DNA of 64,000 bases from Alkalihalobacterium alkalinitrilicum. GTDB taxonomy: Bacteria; Bacillota; Bacilli; Bacillales; Bacillaceae_F. The stretch covers positions 899,809 to 963,808 of the forward strand of contig NZ_KV917368.1 of NCBI RefSeq assembly GCF_002019605.1, in the 5' to 3' direction. This document shows positions 48,514-57,423 of this stretch, piece by piece; position 1 is the first letter of the stretch; each line of letters begins with the position of its first letter. The notes below the pieces were generated by a model that was not told the DNA's origin, searched no databases, and saw only the letters and a program-made list of their open reading frames with translations. The position numbers and the translations under genes are program-made.

Positions 48514-48553
48514 GACGGCTCTTCTGTTTCTGAATTCAGTAGCAAGAACCGTC
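48514..48553 (-). terminator. Candidate terminator after the S9 peptidase gene
   Basis: On the minus strand GACGGTTCTTGCT pairs with AGAAGAGCCGTC (imperfect, 11 pairs), followed by CTTTT. Confidence 0.5.
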
Positions 48554-48577
48554 ACTATGGAATTCTCAGTTAATTAT

Positions 48578-50563
48578 TTAATTTCGTCGATCATCAAACC
48601 AACTCATTAAATGTTGTAGACGCTCTAAGCGATGTTTCGGTTTACCAGAGCGTGAAAGGTTATGGTTTTCATCTGGGAAGCGAACGAGCTTCGTTTCTAC
48701 ACCTAATCGTTTAAGGGCAATATACCATTGTTCTGCTTGCTCCATCGGACAACGTAAATCTTGTTCACTGTGCAAGATGAGTGTTGGTGTTTTCACATTA
48801 CGAGCATAGGTGAGTGGTGATACTTTTAATAGCTTCTCAACATCATCCCATAAATCAGCATGTCCATGCTGCCATTCAGTGAAGAAGAACCCAATATCAC
48901 TAGTTCCATAGAAACTATGCCAGTTACAAATACAACGTTGCGTAACAGCCGCTTTGAAACGATCTGTTCGAGTCACGATGACATTGGTCATGTAACCACC
49001 GTAACTTCCTCCTGTAACGAATAATTGGTCGTGATCGATGTAGTTAAAGTTTTCTAAGGCATAATCTACACCAGCCATTATATCTTCATAATCCATACCA
49101 CCGTAATCACCAATTACCGCATTTACAAATTCATGACCATAGCCATGACTTCCTCTTGGATTCGTATAAAGCACCACATAACCTTTAGAGGCCATTACTT
49201 GCATTTCATGGTGTAAACCATTTCCATAAGCTGTTGCTGGACCACCGTGAATTTGAAGGATCATCGGGTATTTTTTACCTTCTTCATATCCATAAGGTTT
49301 TAAAATCCAACCTTCAATTTCTTTACCATCTGTACTCTTATAATGTAAATTTTCAGGAGTACTTAGATGAACTTTATTATAAATCTCTTGATTCCAATTC
49401 GTTAACGTTTCCACGTTCTCCACATTATTTAAATCTTGTGTAACTAAATCTCCAGTAGAATGAGGAGTAGCAAGAACGAGGACGGCTTGATCATAGTTGA
49501 CGATATCATAGGACGTAACAGTTGCGACAGTAGGAGATAAGGCTGCTGTTACCTCACCGTTTAGATTTACTTTAAATAACTGGCAATCACCACCAACTGT
49601 TGCACTAAAATAAATATGAGTGCTAGTCGAGTCCCAAATTAATCTCAATTCTGCGGTGTCATATTTCGCATCGACACCTACAAGGTTTCCAACGGTGTAA
49701 TCAAAGTGTTCCGTTAAGTTTGTTAATTGACCAGTTTCTACAGAAAGGAGGAGAACATTCGCATTCCCTTGACTTCTCTCACCACGTGTATGCCCTGCCA
49801 CTGCTAGCCATTTACCGTCTGGTGAAAGAGAAGGTGCCATAATATTTCCAATTCCTTGATAGAACAACGTCTCTTCCTTTGAAGCAATATCATATTTCCA
49901 AATAGCAGGGAGGTAGCCCCACTCTTGATCATCTGCCTTCGTTCCAACAAAGAATAAGCTTTTTCCGTCTGGTGAGAAACCAGGTTGACCAAAATCATGG
50001 TCGCCTTCGGTAACCTTTGTATAAGCTTTTGTCTCTATATCAAATAAATAAACATGCTTACGGTCGTCGTTATAAATACCAACTCCGTCACCTTTATAAC
50101 GAAGTCTTGTAATCACCTTCACATCACTTTTTTCTTCATCCTCATCAGAGGTCACCTTTAATTCACCTTTAATCGTAAGAGCGAGCTGGCTGCCGTCTGG
50201 CGACCAAACAAAATCACCGATTCCTTGCTTGACGTCTGTTAATTGTATAGCTTCACCACCATCTGTATGTAAAAGCCATATTTGATTTTTTCCTGTACGG
50301 TTTGAACGGAAAGCAATCGTGCTTCCATCTGGTGACCACAGTGGAGTCGTATCCTTAACTAATGTCTCGTTTGAATAATGAGAGGTAAATTGTCTGCCTT
50401 CACCTTTTAAATTAGTTACATAGATATAAGAATAGTAACCATCTTTTTCTTGATCTACATGAGTTAAGACATAGGCCACTTTGTCGCTGTTAGGGTAAAC
50501 CTGAGGATCACCGACAAACTTAAATTTAGTTAAGTCTTCTGTTGTAATAGGACGTTTCATCAT
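48578..50563 (-). CDS. S9 family peptidase (prolyl oligopeptidase / acylaminoacyl-peptidase type)
   Basis: ATG at 50563 (MMKRPITTEDL) with GGAGGAATTT upstream. 661 residues. The N-terminal 400 residues form a beta-propeller with repeated SPDG blocks (for example WSPDGSTIAFRS, WSPDGSQLAL, FSPDGKSLFFVG, LSPDGKWLAVAG). The C-terminal alpha/beta hydrolase domain has the nucleophile in GGSYGGYMTN (near 525), Asp in HSEQDLRCP (near 610) and His in DENHNLSRSG (near 642). Cytoplasmic, no signal peptide. Resembles B. subtilis YuxL. Removes dipeptides or acylated residues from short peptides. Confidence 0.92.
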   Translation of the reverse strand: MMKRPITTEDLTKFKFVGDPQVYPNSDKVAYVLTHVDQEKDGYYSYIYVTNLKGEGRQFTSHYSNETLVKDTTPLWSPDGSTIAFRSNRTGKNQIWLLHTDGGEAIQLTDVKQGIGDFVWSPDGSQLALTIKGELKVTSDEDEEKSDVKVITRLRYKGDGVGIYNDDRKHVYLFDIETKAYTKVTEGDHDFGQPGFSPDGKSLFFVGTKADDQEWGYLPAIWKYDIASKEETLFYQGIGNIMAPSLSPDGKWLAVAGHTRGERSQGNANVLLLSVETGQLTNLTEHFDYTVGNLVGVDAKYDTAELRLIWDSTSTHIYFSATVGGDCQLFKVNLNGEVTAALSPTVATVTSYDIVNYDQAVLVLATPHSTGDLVTQDLNNVENVETLTNWNQEIYNKVHLSTPENLHYKSTDGKEIEGWILKPYGYEEGKKYPMILQIHGGPATAYGNGLHHEMQVMASKGYVVLYTNPRGSHGYGHEFVNAVIGDYGGMDYEDIMAGVDYALENFNYIDHDQLFVTGGSYGGYMTNVIVTRTDRFKAAVTQRCICNWHSFYGTSDIGFFFTEWQHGHADLWDDVEKLLKVSPLTYARNVKTPTLILHSEQDLRCPMEQAEQWYIALKRLGVETKLVRFPDENHNLSRSGKPKHRLERLQHLMSWFDDRRN

Positions 50564-50800
50564 TTTAAATTCCTCCATAATTTACAATCTATAAGTCTAT
50601 CTTAACATTTCGGCAATCGAAGTAAAATATTTTTATTGATATTTCAGTATATTATTTTAGGGTGGCTCTCTAAAGCCTTGAAAAAAATCATAGAGATGGT
50701 TCAATCAATAAAAGTTAACTTTAAATAAATCCCCTTGCAAAATAATTAATTATCATCTATAATACTATTCAAATAACAATAAATTTAATAGCGATAGACT

Positions 50801-50960
50801 TCTTATCCAGAGTGGTGGAGGGACAGGCCCTTTGAAACCCGGCAACCATTAAATCATATTTGATTTAAACGGTGCCAATTCCTGCAAGGTGTATACCTTG
50901 GGAGATGAGAGGATCGTATATAAATACGATAACCTCTCTATATTTTAGAGAGGTTTTTCT
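50801..50960 (+). promoter_or_regulatory. SAM-I (S-box) riboswitch with terminator
   Basis: S-box core is clear: CTTATCCAGAGTGGTGGAGG, GGCCCTTTGAAACCCGGCAACC, GGTGCCAATTCCTGCAA and GAGATGAGAGG (to about 50912). GAGAGG (50907-50912) can pair with CCTCTC (50933-50938) as an antiterminator; alternatively CCTCTC pairs with GAGAGG (50948-50953) before TTTTTC as a terminator. The 3' strand of helix P1 overlaps the antiterminator, the usual SAM off-switch. It controls the msrA gene 42 bp downstream. Confidence 0.95.
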
Positions 50961-51002
50961 TATGGGAAGAAGATTTATCGCTCAAATGAGGAGCGAATTA
51001 AA

Positions 51003-51467
51003 ATGGAAAAAGCAGTATTTGGTGCAGGTTGTTTTTGGGGAGTGGAAGCGTTTTTTGAAAGTATTCGTGGAGTTGAAGAGACAAGAGTAGGGTATACAGG
51101 TGGTCATGTTGAGAGTCCTTCCTATGAAGTAGTGAAAACGGGAAAGACTGGTCATGCTGAGGTGATTGAAATTTGGTATAATCCTTGGAAAATTTCTTAT
51201 GCAGAACTCGTGACTAAATTTTTTGAATGTCATGACCCAACAACATTAAATCGCCAGGGAATTGATGTAGGAACTCAATATCGTTCGGTTATTTTCTTTC
51301 AAAATTTTCAACAATTAGAAGTCGCAAGTAAAATAAAAGCGGATCTTAGCCAAGCGAGCGCTAAAAAAATTGTCACTGAAATTTCGCCAGCCAAAACGTT
51401 TTATCAAGCAGAAGAGTATCATCAAAAGTACTTTCAGAAAAATGGATCCGTTGCTTGTGGAATTTAA
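51003..51467 (+). CDS. msrA: Peptide-methionine (S)-S-oxide reductase MsrA
   Basis: ATG at 51003 with GAGGAGCG upstream. 154 residues. The active-site GCFWG (Cys10), then YTGGHVESPSYEVVKTGKTGHAEV, SYAELVTKFFECHDPTT, QGIDVGTQYRS and YQAEEYHQKYF are all as in MsrA. It reduces methionine-S-sulfoxide in proteins and free methionine. The chain lacks the long C-terminal tail of some MsrA proteins. Transcription is under a SAM-I riboswitch, so it should be induced when methionine or SAM is low, linking repair of oxidised methionine to methionine supply. Confidence 0.95.
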   Translation: MEKAVFGAGCFWGVEAFFESIRGVEETRVGYTGGHVESPSYEVVKTGKTGHAEVIEIWYNPWKISYAELVTKFFECHDPTTLNRQGIDVGTQYRSVIFFQNFQQLEVASKIKADLSQASAKKIVTEISPAKTFYQAEEYHQKYFQKNGSVACGI

Positions 51468-51577
51468 ATTAAAAAATAAAACAGCTAGTCTTGCAGAACT
51501 AAATGTAAAAAAATTCTCGAATTTATTACGAGATGATGTTTCAATGTAGTAGCAATGACCTGTTGAATATATAATTA

Positions 51578-51616
51578 CCCAAACAGCTAATGAATAGCTG
51601 TTTGGGTTCATTTTTT
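51578..51616. terminator. Bidirectional terminator between msrA and the cupin gene
   Basis: CCCAAACAGCTA / TAGCTGTTTGGG, 12-bp perfect stem with a 5-nt loop, then TTCATTTTTT on the plus strand. Confidence 0.85.
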
Positions 51617-51633
51617 CTGTGGTAGTATAAAAT

Positions 51634-52050
51634 TTAAAGGACCTTCATTCCAACTGGAGATACCTCTTCTGAAAAGGTAGAATGGGAATCCTTGCTAGCA
51701 AAAAAAGCTAAAAATTTTGCAGTTTCATCGCCTTTATTTATTATATAGTGTGGAACAGAAGGTGGAATAACGACGAGATCGCCAACGGTTATGGTGCAAC
51801 GGTCGTTTCCAATCATTACTTCTGCATTTCCGCTTAAAACAAATAAAATTTCCTCACTGCTTTCAGAATGTTCTCCAAGCTCGTTTCCTGCTTCTACCTC
51901 AAAATAGACAACCGTCGTCTGAGTACTGTTAATGCCAGACCAGAGCGGAAACTGTGGGGTGAATGGTAAATTGGCTTTCCACTTTTTCTTTTTGTCACTG
52001 TCGTACCACAAATCCAATAGAGGTAACTTGTTAATATTTACAGTTTTCAA
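51634..52050 (-). CDS. Cupin-domain protein, 138 aa
   Basis: TTG at 52050 with AAAGGAGGAAACCC upstream on the minus strand, and a 4-bp overlap with the stop of the TetR gene. Cupin motif 1 reads GNELGEHSESSEEILFVLSG (near 55-74) with the expected metal ligands, and motif 2 GDLVVIPPSVPHYIINKG (near 88-105). Single-domain cupins act as small-molecule binding or dioxygenase-type enzymes. Coupled translation with the TetR regulator suggests that both respond to the same compound. Confidence 0.85.
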   Translation of the reverse strand: MKTVNINKLPLLDLWYDSDKKKKWKANLPFTPQFPLWSGINSTQTTVVYFEVEAGNELGEHSESSEEILFVLSGNAEVMIGNDRCTITVGDLVVIPPSVPHYIINKGDETAKFLAFFASKDSHSTFSEEVSPVGMKVL

Positions 52051-52646
52051 AGGGTTTCCTCCTTTAGTTTTAGCAAAATAGCTCTTGTTGTTTGTTCAAT
52101 ACATATACCTTTGTCCAAGCCACTTAATTTTCTTAACGTTCGGTAAAAGAGGGGGTGTAACAAGCTGCGGATGAAGCCTCCGATTTGTTCTTTTCGATCG
52201 TTTGGAATAGCCGTGTCCTGGAGTAAGACCTGTACAGCGGCTTTAATTAGAGCCTCATTTTGTAAGGCCGAATTCCTCATAACTTTAGATTGTTCTGATA
52301 GGCGAAACGAGAGCCAAACGAGTTCCATCGTATTTTCATGGAAGGAATAAAAGTCAGTTACGATCAGTGTGACTTTTTCATCAAGTTCGTGTAAGTGTAA
52401 ATACGTATGAATTTGAGGTAACTTATTGATCTTCAGAAAGTGATTCGCGCATCCCCGAAATAAATCTTCATTCGTCGGAAAATATTTACGAATTGTGGGT
52501 ATCGAAACTCCAGAATGTTCTGCGATTATTTTTATATCGGTGACCCCTTCTGAGTGCATCGTGTAAGTAGCTTCAATAATGCTTTCAATGGTGGATTGTT
52601 TTCTTTTTTCACGAAGATCAGAATGATAAGTGCGTTTCTTTCTCAT
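52047..52646 (-). CDS. TetR family transcriptional regulator
   Basis: ATG at 52646 with AGGAGAAGG upstream. 199 residues. Basic N-terminus (MRKKRTYHSDLREKRKQ), then a TetR helix-turn-helix (SIIEATYTMHSEGVTDIKIIAEHSGVSIPTIRKYFPTNED). The C-terminal domain is all-helical by appearance. It is translationally coupled to the cupin gene downstream. The perfect inverted repeat at 52822-52844 is a possible operator. Confidence 0.87.
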   Translation of the reverse strand: MRKKRTYHSDLREKRKQSTIESIIEATYTMHSEGVTDIKIIAEHSGVSIPTIRKYFPTNEDLFRGCANHFLKINKLPQIHTYLHLHELDEKVTLIVTDFYSFHENTMELVWLSFRLSEQSKVMRNSALQNEALIKAAVQVLLQDTAIPNDRKEQIGGFIRSLLHPLFYRTLRKLSGLDKGICIEQTTRAILLKLKEETL

Positions 52647-52821
52647 AGTACAACCTTCTCCTATAAATCGGTACTATTGGTCTAGAGGTGCAACATTACC
52701 TTCCTCATATTTGCAAAAATTCTTTTAATTATTACATATGACATTATATGTAAAATGGATATATATAGACACTATTCAATATTAAAAATATATATCGAAA
52801 ATAAAACCAATTTGAAACACT

Positions 52822-52844
52822 GCAAACTGTTTACCTCAGTTTGC
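52822..52844. promoter_or_regulatory. Inverted repeat GCAAACTG-N7-CAGTTTGC
   Basis: A perfect 8-bp inverted repeat with a 7-bp spacer in the 326-bp region between the TetR gene (leftward) and the DUF1450 gene (rightward). Its size suits a TetR-type operator. No other feature is seen in 52647-52972. Confidence 0.45.
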
Positions 52845-52972
52845 GTTAAAGTTTATTTACACTAGCATCGTTGTGTTGAAGTGAAAAGGTAGAATTAGTG
52901 TATAGTAGAACTTGTTAGGGATTTAAAGAAAAAACCATGAAAATAAACGATTAAGTAAGAGGGCGATCATTC

Positions 52973-53239
52973 TTGAAGCTGTTCCGATTTTTACGAAAGC
53001 CGAAGATTAATATTGAGTTTTGTGTAAATAATATAGATCAATTTTTAACAGATGAACATGTTTCTAAGTATAACGAGCTTTTCAATCAGGTTAATGTGAA
53101 CTATAAAGAATATGAGTGTTTAAGTAAGTGTGAACAATGTAAAAAAACTTCTTATGCCGTCATCAACGGAAAATTGATCGAAGCAGATGATTACGGTGAA
53201 TTATTAAAGGTAATGAAGGAAGTAGAAAAATCCGTCTAA
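52973..53239 (+). CDS. DUF1450 (YuzB-like) small Cys-containing protein
   Basis: TTG at 52973, with a weak AGAGGGCGA upstream. 88 residues. The family motif CLSKCEQCKKTSYAVINGKL (near 49-68) has the CxxxCxxC pattern of YuzB-like DUF1450 proteins, which resemble thioredoxin-like ferredoxins but lack a known function. The first 12 residues are an extra basic stretch. It precedes a two-gene unit of unknown function by 33 bp and may share its promoter. Confidence 0.75.
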   Translation: MKLFRFLRKPKINIEFCVNNIDQFLTDEHVSKYNELFNQVNVNYKEYECLSKCEQCKKTSYAVINGKLIEADDYGELLKVMKEVEKSV

Positions 53240-53272
53240 AGCATAGGCACAATTACAGCGAGGAAAAAGCAT

Positions 53273-54328
53273 ATGTTAAAGATTTTTTATAGAAGAGAAG
53301 ATAGTCAATTGCGGATGATCAAAGATGGGAAGCAAGAGGTACTGACGGTACGCTCCAGCCCCTATTATTACGTTTCAGAAAACGGAGATTATGTTATTTA
53401 TCGCGATCAAGCAAAGCATTTCCCAAAAGAGGACCTCTATATCCTGTTCGAGGGCAAGAAGCCAAAACAGGTTGGCACAAATGTACATCTTATCCACGTA
53501 TCTCCAGAAGCAGATCTTGTTTTGTTCATCGATAAATATGCTAACTCTGATTATCAAGGCTCTTTATATATGATCGAAAATGGTGAAAAGAAAACGTTTC
53601 TTGACCGTAACGTTTCTGGAACAGTAATCGTCATAGAAAAGGGAGATCGTCTCTTCAAGGTTCTTTACACGAAATATAATAAGAACTTAACGAATACAAT
53701 CTGTGTAATTGATGAAACAGGTAAAAAGCATGTATTAGGGAAAAAATTTAAAAATATACGTTTTTATGCGACCAAACAAGATGAAATTCGAACGGTCGCT
53801 GAAGTCGAACGCTATAAAAAGAATGTGCAAGAACTTGAAACGTATGTTTTCCACGATGAACAACTGATAGGGACGAACCTTTGTGGATATCGACAAAATG
53901 ACTCCAAAGATACAATCACGTTTAATGAGGAAACGGTTGCTTTGCAACAAGAACATTTTCGTAAAGTGTACTTTCACGAAGACTCAGATGACATTGTTTT
54001 TCAATTTGCGAATCATACATCTAGTCGATATTTTATAGCTAATGAAATTGCGAAACGCGCAAAGTGGAATGTTCTACTCGAAAGTCCGTATGAAAAGGAT
54101 GACAGTATCAATCATCTAGCATGCTTTTCCATGGATCAAGTTGAGGATATTTTGCTGCTTCATTATACATTGACAACAGGCATTGACTTTTTGTTTAGTC
54201 ATAAGCTATTTGGAGTAAATGTGGAGCAATTAGTTAAACATACTGGTGCTATATTTGGAAGATACGGCACAGACTACGCCAAAATTATGGATCCAGGGTT
54301 TATGGACAAAGACACGATGAAAAGATAA
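53273..54328 (+). CDS. Uncharacterised 351-aa protein, beta-repeat N-terminal part
   Basis: ATG at 53273 with GCGAGGAAAA upstream. I recognise no family. The first 230 residues show repeated short beta patterns (YYVSENGDYVIYRDQ, LIHVSPEADLVLFIDKY, GTVIVIEKGDRLFKVLY), like blades of a WD40/TolB-type propeller, but without SPDG motifs. The last 120 residues look helical. No signal peptide or membrane segment. Its stop overlaps the start of the nuclease-like gene by one base, so the two are translationally coupled and may act together. An accessory or defence role is a guess only. Confidence 0.7.
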   Translation: MLKIFYRREDSQLRMIKDGKQEVLTVRSSPYYYVSENGDYVIYRDQAKHFPKEDLYILFEGKKPKQVGTNVHLIHVSPEADLVLFIDKYANSDYQGSLYMIENGEKKTFLDRNVSGTVIVIEKGDRLFKVLYTKYNKNLTNTICVIDETGKKHVLGKKFKNIRFYATKQDEIRTVAEVERYKKNVQELETYVFHDEQLIGTNLCGYRQNDSKDTITFNEETVALQQEHFRKVYFHEDSDDIVFQFANHTSSRYFIANEIAKRAKWNVLLESPYEKDDSINHLACFSMDQVEDILLLHYTLTTGIDFLFSHKLFGVNVEQLVKHTGAIFGRYGTDYAKIMDPGFMDKDTMKR

Positions 54329-54885
54329 TGTTTCGGCACATCCAAAAAACGCTCATGGACGTCCATCAATTTTCGTATCGTCGTGAGTTAAAAGCATATC
54401 TGCAAAGGACCTATTTAGTGCCTTTACACGATCAGTATGGAAAAGCGATGAATTTTTACAATAAATATATTCAATCTAAAGAAGGTGAGATAAAACTTGC
54501 CGATCAAATGAAGCAAGTAGAGGAAGACCTTATCTTCAAGGGGCAAATCCCGACGAAATGGAAATCCGAAGCAGAAATGTTTAGAATCATTAAACAGGAA
54601 TACCCTACCGCGCAGATGCATGCCTCTCCAGGTTGGCTCAGTCCACAGCATTTAGATGTTTATATTGAAGATATGAACATCGCTTTTGAATACCAAGGCT
54701 CTCAGCATTTTCTGCCAGTTGAATTTTTCGGCGGCGACGACGCTTTGAAAAAACGGTTGCAGCTTGACCAAAGAAAGAAAGAATTGTGTGCCGAGCACGG
54801 AGTGAAACTTGTAGAATGGATGTTTCATGAGCCTGTCACGAAACTAATCTTAAAGCAAAAAATGAAAGCTGCAGGAAGAAAGTAA
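54328..54885 (+). CDS. Putative PD-(D/E)XK-like nuclease, 185 aa
   Basis: ATG at 54328 overlaps the previous stop (TAATG). The N-terminal half is charged and helical. The C-terminal half reads LDVYIEDMNIAFEYQGSQHF (near 109-128), then PVEFFGGDDAL and LDQRKKELCAEHGVKLVEW. Asp110, Glu121 and Gln123 with a following basic helix fit the D-x(n)-E-x-Q/K core of restriction-endonuclease-like folds, and EYQGxQHxxPV is a pattern I know from phage-related putative nucleases. No methyltransferase lies nearby, so it is not an ordinary type II system. Function with the 351-aa partner is unknown. Confidence 0.65.
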   Translation: MFRHIQKTLMDVHQFSYRRELKAYLQRTYLVPLHDQYGKAMNFYNKYIQSKEGEIKLADQMKQVEEDLIFKGQIPTKWKSEAEMFRIIKQEYPTAQMHASPGWLSPQHLDVYIEDMNIAFEYQGSQHFLPVEFFGGDDALKKRLQLDQRKKELCAEHGVKLVEWMFHEPVTKLILKQKMKAAGRK

Positions 54886-55022
54886 AGAAGCAGGGATATA
54901 CCGTTTACTAATTTATTGGTACGAACAAAATAAAGGGCCCCTTTAAACGGTCCTTAAATACTGATAGAACATTGAAAAGATTGATGTAGAATAGGACAAC
55001 AAGTTAGATGGGAGAAATCCTT

Positions 55023-55583
55023 ATGAAAATTATAACCGTTTGTAATTGGGATGATAAACTTTGGCAGGAGGTGAGCGCCCTCTATTTGGATGCATTTGGA
55101 AAAAAGGGGGCAAAGCCGACTAAGATCATCAAAAATATGTTTGCACAAGGAATTGCCGAGCTTCATGTAGGTTACAACGAAACTGCAGCGGTTGTTATGG
55201 CTCTCACAGGGAAACTCGTAGCTGACGGTGTGATGATCATTGATTATTTGGCGGTATCTGAAAAAGAGTGCGGTCATGGGCTCGGCAACCAATTTGTTGA
55301 TTACCTGCGACAGAAAGCAGTCGCTGAGGGGTATCAGAAATTATTAATTGAGGCCGAGTCAACGGAAACACCAGATAATAGAAGGCGTATCCACTTTTGG
55401 CAATCATGCGGTTTTCTACTCACGGAGTATGTCCATCACTACATTTGGGTCCCTGAAACTTACCATGCCATGTACCTCCCTCTCATTTCCGATTCGAGGA
55501 AGATAACTGGAGAAGAACTGTTTGTGTATATTAATACCTTTCACAGGCTATCGTTTCGTGGAGGTGGGAAGGAGAAGAGGTAG
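55023..55583 (+). CDS. GNAT family N-acetyltransferase
   Basis: ATG at 55023 (MKIITVCNW) with GATGGGAGAA upstream; the longer frame from 55008 lacks a binding site. 186 residues. The GNAT core is visible: strand pair AAVVMALTGKLVADGVMIIDYLAVSE, acetyl-CoA loop CGHGLGNQFVDYL (near 84-96), and HFWQSCGFLLTEYVHHYIW (near 124-142). The acceptor is unknown. Preceded by a terminator-less gap and followed by a hairpin at 55611. Confidence 0.82.
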   Translation: MKIITVCNWDDKLWQEVSALYLDAFGKKGAKPTKIIKNMFAQGIAELHVGYNETAAVVMALTGKLVADGVMIIDYLAVSEKECGHGLGNQFVDYLRQKAVAEGYQKLLIEAESTETPDNRRRIHFWQSCGFLLTEYVHHYIWVPETYHAMYLPLISDSRKITGEELFVYINTFHRLSFRGGGKEKR

Positions 55584-55610
55584 AGCTCCAATTTAATAGT
55601 TTGAAGTTAT

Positions 55611-55645
55611 AGAGCATTTCGCTGTATTGAGGAATGCTCTTTATT
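55611..55645 (+). terminator. Terminator after the GNAT gene
   Basis: AGAGCATTTC / GGAATGCTCT (9 of 10 pairs) with a 10-nt loop, then TTATTTTG. Confidence 0.75.
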
Positions 55646-55759
55646 TTGTCTGAAATTAAAATACAACAATAATAATATAATTAATTTCAATAATAATTTA
55701 TTGTAAAACGATAAATTCTATGCTAAATTAAATTGACAATTGATAAATGAGGTGTTTTT

Positions 55760-56251
55760 ATGGAACGAAGTTCAACACTCTTTTTAAAGGTAGCTGTTAT
55801 TTTTATTGGCATTCCAGTTCTTGCTTTGTGTCTATTTTTGTTGCCACAGATAGCAAATGAAGCAAATGAAGCGGCAAAAAGAGGCTCAGATTTGGCTTAT
55901 GTGGTATATGGAATTTTAATGGTTATGTACGTTTCGACCATCCCATTTTACTTCGCTTTGTATCAATCTTTTAACCTTTTAACCTATATTGACAAGAACC
56001 AAGCTTTCTCGGAATTATCTGTAAGAGCTCTAAAGAAAATCAAAATCTGTGCTATCACAATCAGTGGCTTATATGTGGTAGCTATACCATTTGTCTATAT
56101 TTTAGCGGAGGTAGATGACGCACCAGGTCTGATAATCATCGGAATGGTCATGATTTTTGCTCCCATGGTGATTGCTGTATTTGCGGCTGTTCTCCAAAGA
56201 CTTTTACAAGAAGCTATTAATATAAAATCAGAAATTGATTTAACGGTCTGA
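55760..56251 (+). CDS. DUF2975 membrane protein
   Basis: ATG at 55760 with GAGGTG upstream. 163 residues with four membrane helices (about 9-30, 48-70, 93-117, 122-148). Helix positions and the link to a small XRE regulator 9 bp downstream are those of DUF2975 proteins, which form membrane-protein/Cro-like pairs in many Firmicutes. Function unknown; possibly a membrane sensor that controls its partner regulator. Confidence 0.82.
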   Translation: MERSSTLFLKVAVIFIGIPVLALCLFLLPQIANEANEAAKRGSDLAYVVYGILMVMYVSTIPFYFALYQSFNLLTYIDKNQAFSELSVRALKKIKICAITISGLYVVAIPFVYILAEVDDAPGLIIIGMVMIFAPMVIAVFAAVLQRLLQEAINIKSEIDLTV

Positions 56252-56260
56252 GGTGAAAAC

Positions 56261-56482
56261 ATGGCGATTATCATCAATATTGATGTAATGTTGGCTAAAA
56301 GGAAAATGAGCGTAACAGAACTTTCAGAGAGGGTTGGAATCACGATGGCTAACCTTTCCATATTGAAAAATGGAAAGGCAAAGGCGATCAGGTTATCAAC
56401 TTTAGAGGCGATTTGTAAGGCTTTAGACTGTCAGCCTGGAGATATTTTAGAATACCAAAGTGAAGAAAACACTCAAGATTAA
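56261..56482 (+). CDS. XRE/Cro-type small DNA-binding protein (YozG-like), 73 aa
   Basis: ATG at 56261 with GAGGTG upstream, 9 bp after the DUF2975 gene. The whole protein is one HTH_3 domain: MLAKRKMSVTELSERVGITM, NLSILKNGKAKAIRLSTLEA, ICKALDCQPGDILEY. Such proteins accompany DUF2975 membrane proteins. It probably autoregulates the pair. Confidence 0.87.
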   Translation: MAIIINIDVMLAKRKMSVTELSERVGITMANLSILKNGKAKAIRLSTLEAICKALDCQPGDILEYQSEENTQD

Positions 56483-56544
56483 TAAAGTATGATTATTTAC
56501 CATAATAAGACTAGATTCAGAAAAACCCGTTGGAGGCACAAAGC

Positions 56545-57336
56545 ATGAGAGCACTAAAACAACTCGTTCGTTTTGGTTGGGAGCAAGCCCTATCATGTTT
56601 GTTTCCTGTCGTTATCTTTGCCTCTTTGGCTTTTACACAAATCATGCCACTTCCCTTACTACCACGGTATGACTGGCTGCTTGTCATTTGCCTTTTGATG
56701 CAGTGGTGGATGGTTCGTACTGGGCTTGAAACACGGGATGAGCTAAAGGTTATCACACTTTTCCACCTTATAGGGCTTGCTCTTGAAGTCTTCAAGGTAC
56801 ATATGGGCTCCTGGTCTTATCCAGAGGAAGGATATTTCAAAATTTTTGGAGTGCCTTTGTATAGCGGGTTTATGTATGCAAGTGTAGCGAGTTATCTTTG
56901 CCAAGCGTGGCGAAGATTGAAGGTTGAACTTATTAAGTGGCCACCTTTTTTGGTAGTTGTACCTCTTGCAGCTGCGATTTATTTGAATTTTTTCACCCAC
57001 CATTATTGGATTGACATTCGCTTTTGGTTATCAGGACTTGTAATAATCGTCTTTTGGCAATCATGGGTCTCATACGAGGTTGATGGAATTCGTTACCGTA
57101 TGCCACTCGTACTTTCTTTTGTGCTCATTGGTTTTTTTATATGGATAGCCGAAAATATCGCAACGTTCTTCGGAGCTTGGGAATATCCAAACCAAACCGA
57201 TGCATGGAGTCTCGTTCATTTAGGAAAGCTGAGTTCATGGCTCTTATTAGTAATTGTTAGCTTTCTTATAGTCGCATCGTTAAAGCAAGTAAAGGGAAAA
57301 AGTTCTACTAGAGTCGATACTAGTCAATTTTTATAA
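56545..57336 (+). CDS. DUF817 family integral membrane protein
   Basis: ATG at 56545 (MRALKQLVRFGW) with TTGGAGGC upstream. 263 residues, eight or so hydrophobic segments. Conserved DUF817 blocks include FKVHMGSWSYPEEGYFKIFGVPLYSGFMYA (split by residues 86-115 here) and ENIATFFGAWEYPNQ (near 215). Acidic and aromatic residues inside helices are typical. Function unknown. Monocistronic; ends before the bidirectional terminator at 57424. Confidence 0.87.
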   Translation: MRALKQLVRFGWEQALSCLFPVVIFASLAFTQIMPLPLLPRYDWLLVICLLMQWWMVRTGLETRDELKVITLFHLIGLALEVFKVHMGSWSYPEEGYFKIFGVPLYSGFMYASVASYLCQAWRRLKVELIKWPPFLVVVPLAAAIYLNFFTHHYWIDIRFWLSGLVIIVFWQSWVSYEVDGIRYRMPLVLSFVLIGFFIWIAENIATFFGAWEYPNQTDAWSLVHLGKLSSWLLLVIVSFLIVASLKQVKGKSSTRVDTSQFL

Positions 57337-57423
57337 AAGTTAAGAACCTTTTATAGAAAAGTCGGACCTTAAGCTATTTAGCTTTCGAGAATTTATTGCA
57401 AAAAGTGTAAAATCGTTTAGAAG

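Noticed and set aside
54328..54885. Type II restriction enzyme
   Set aside because: No methyltransferase is nearby and the translational coupling is to a protein of another kind.
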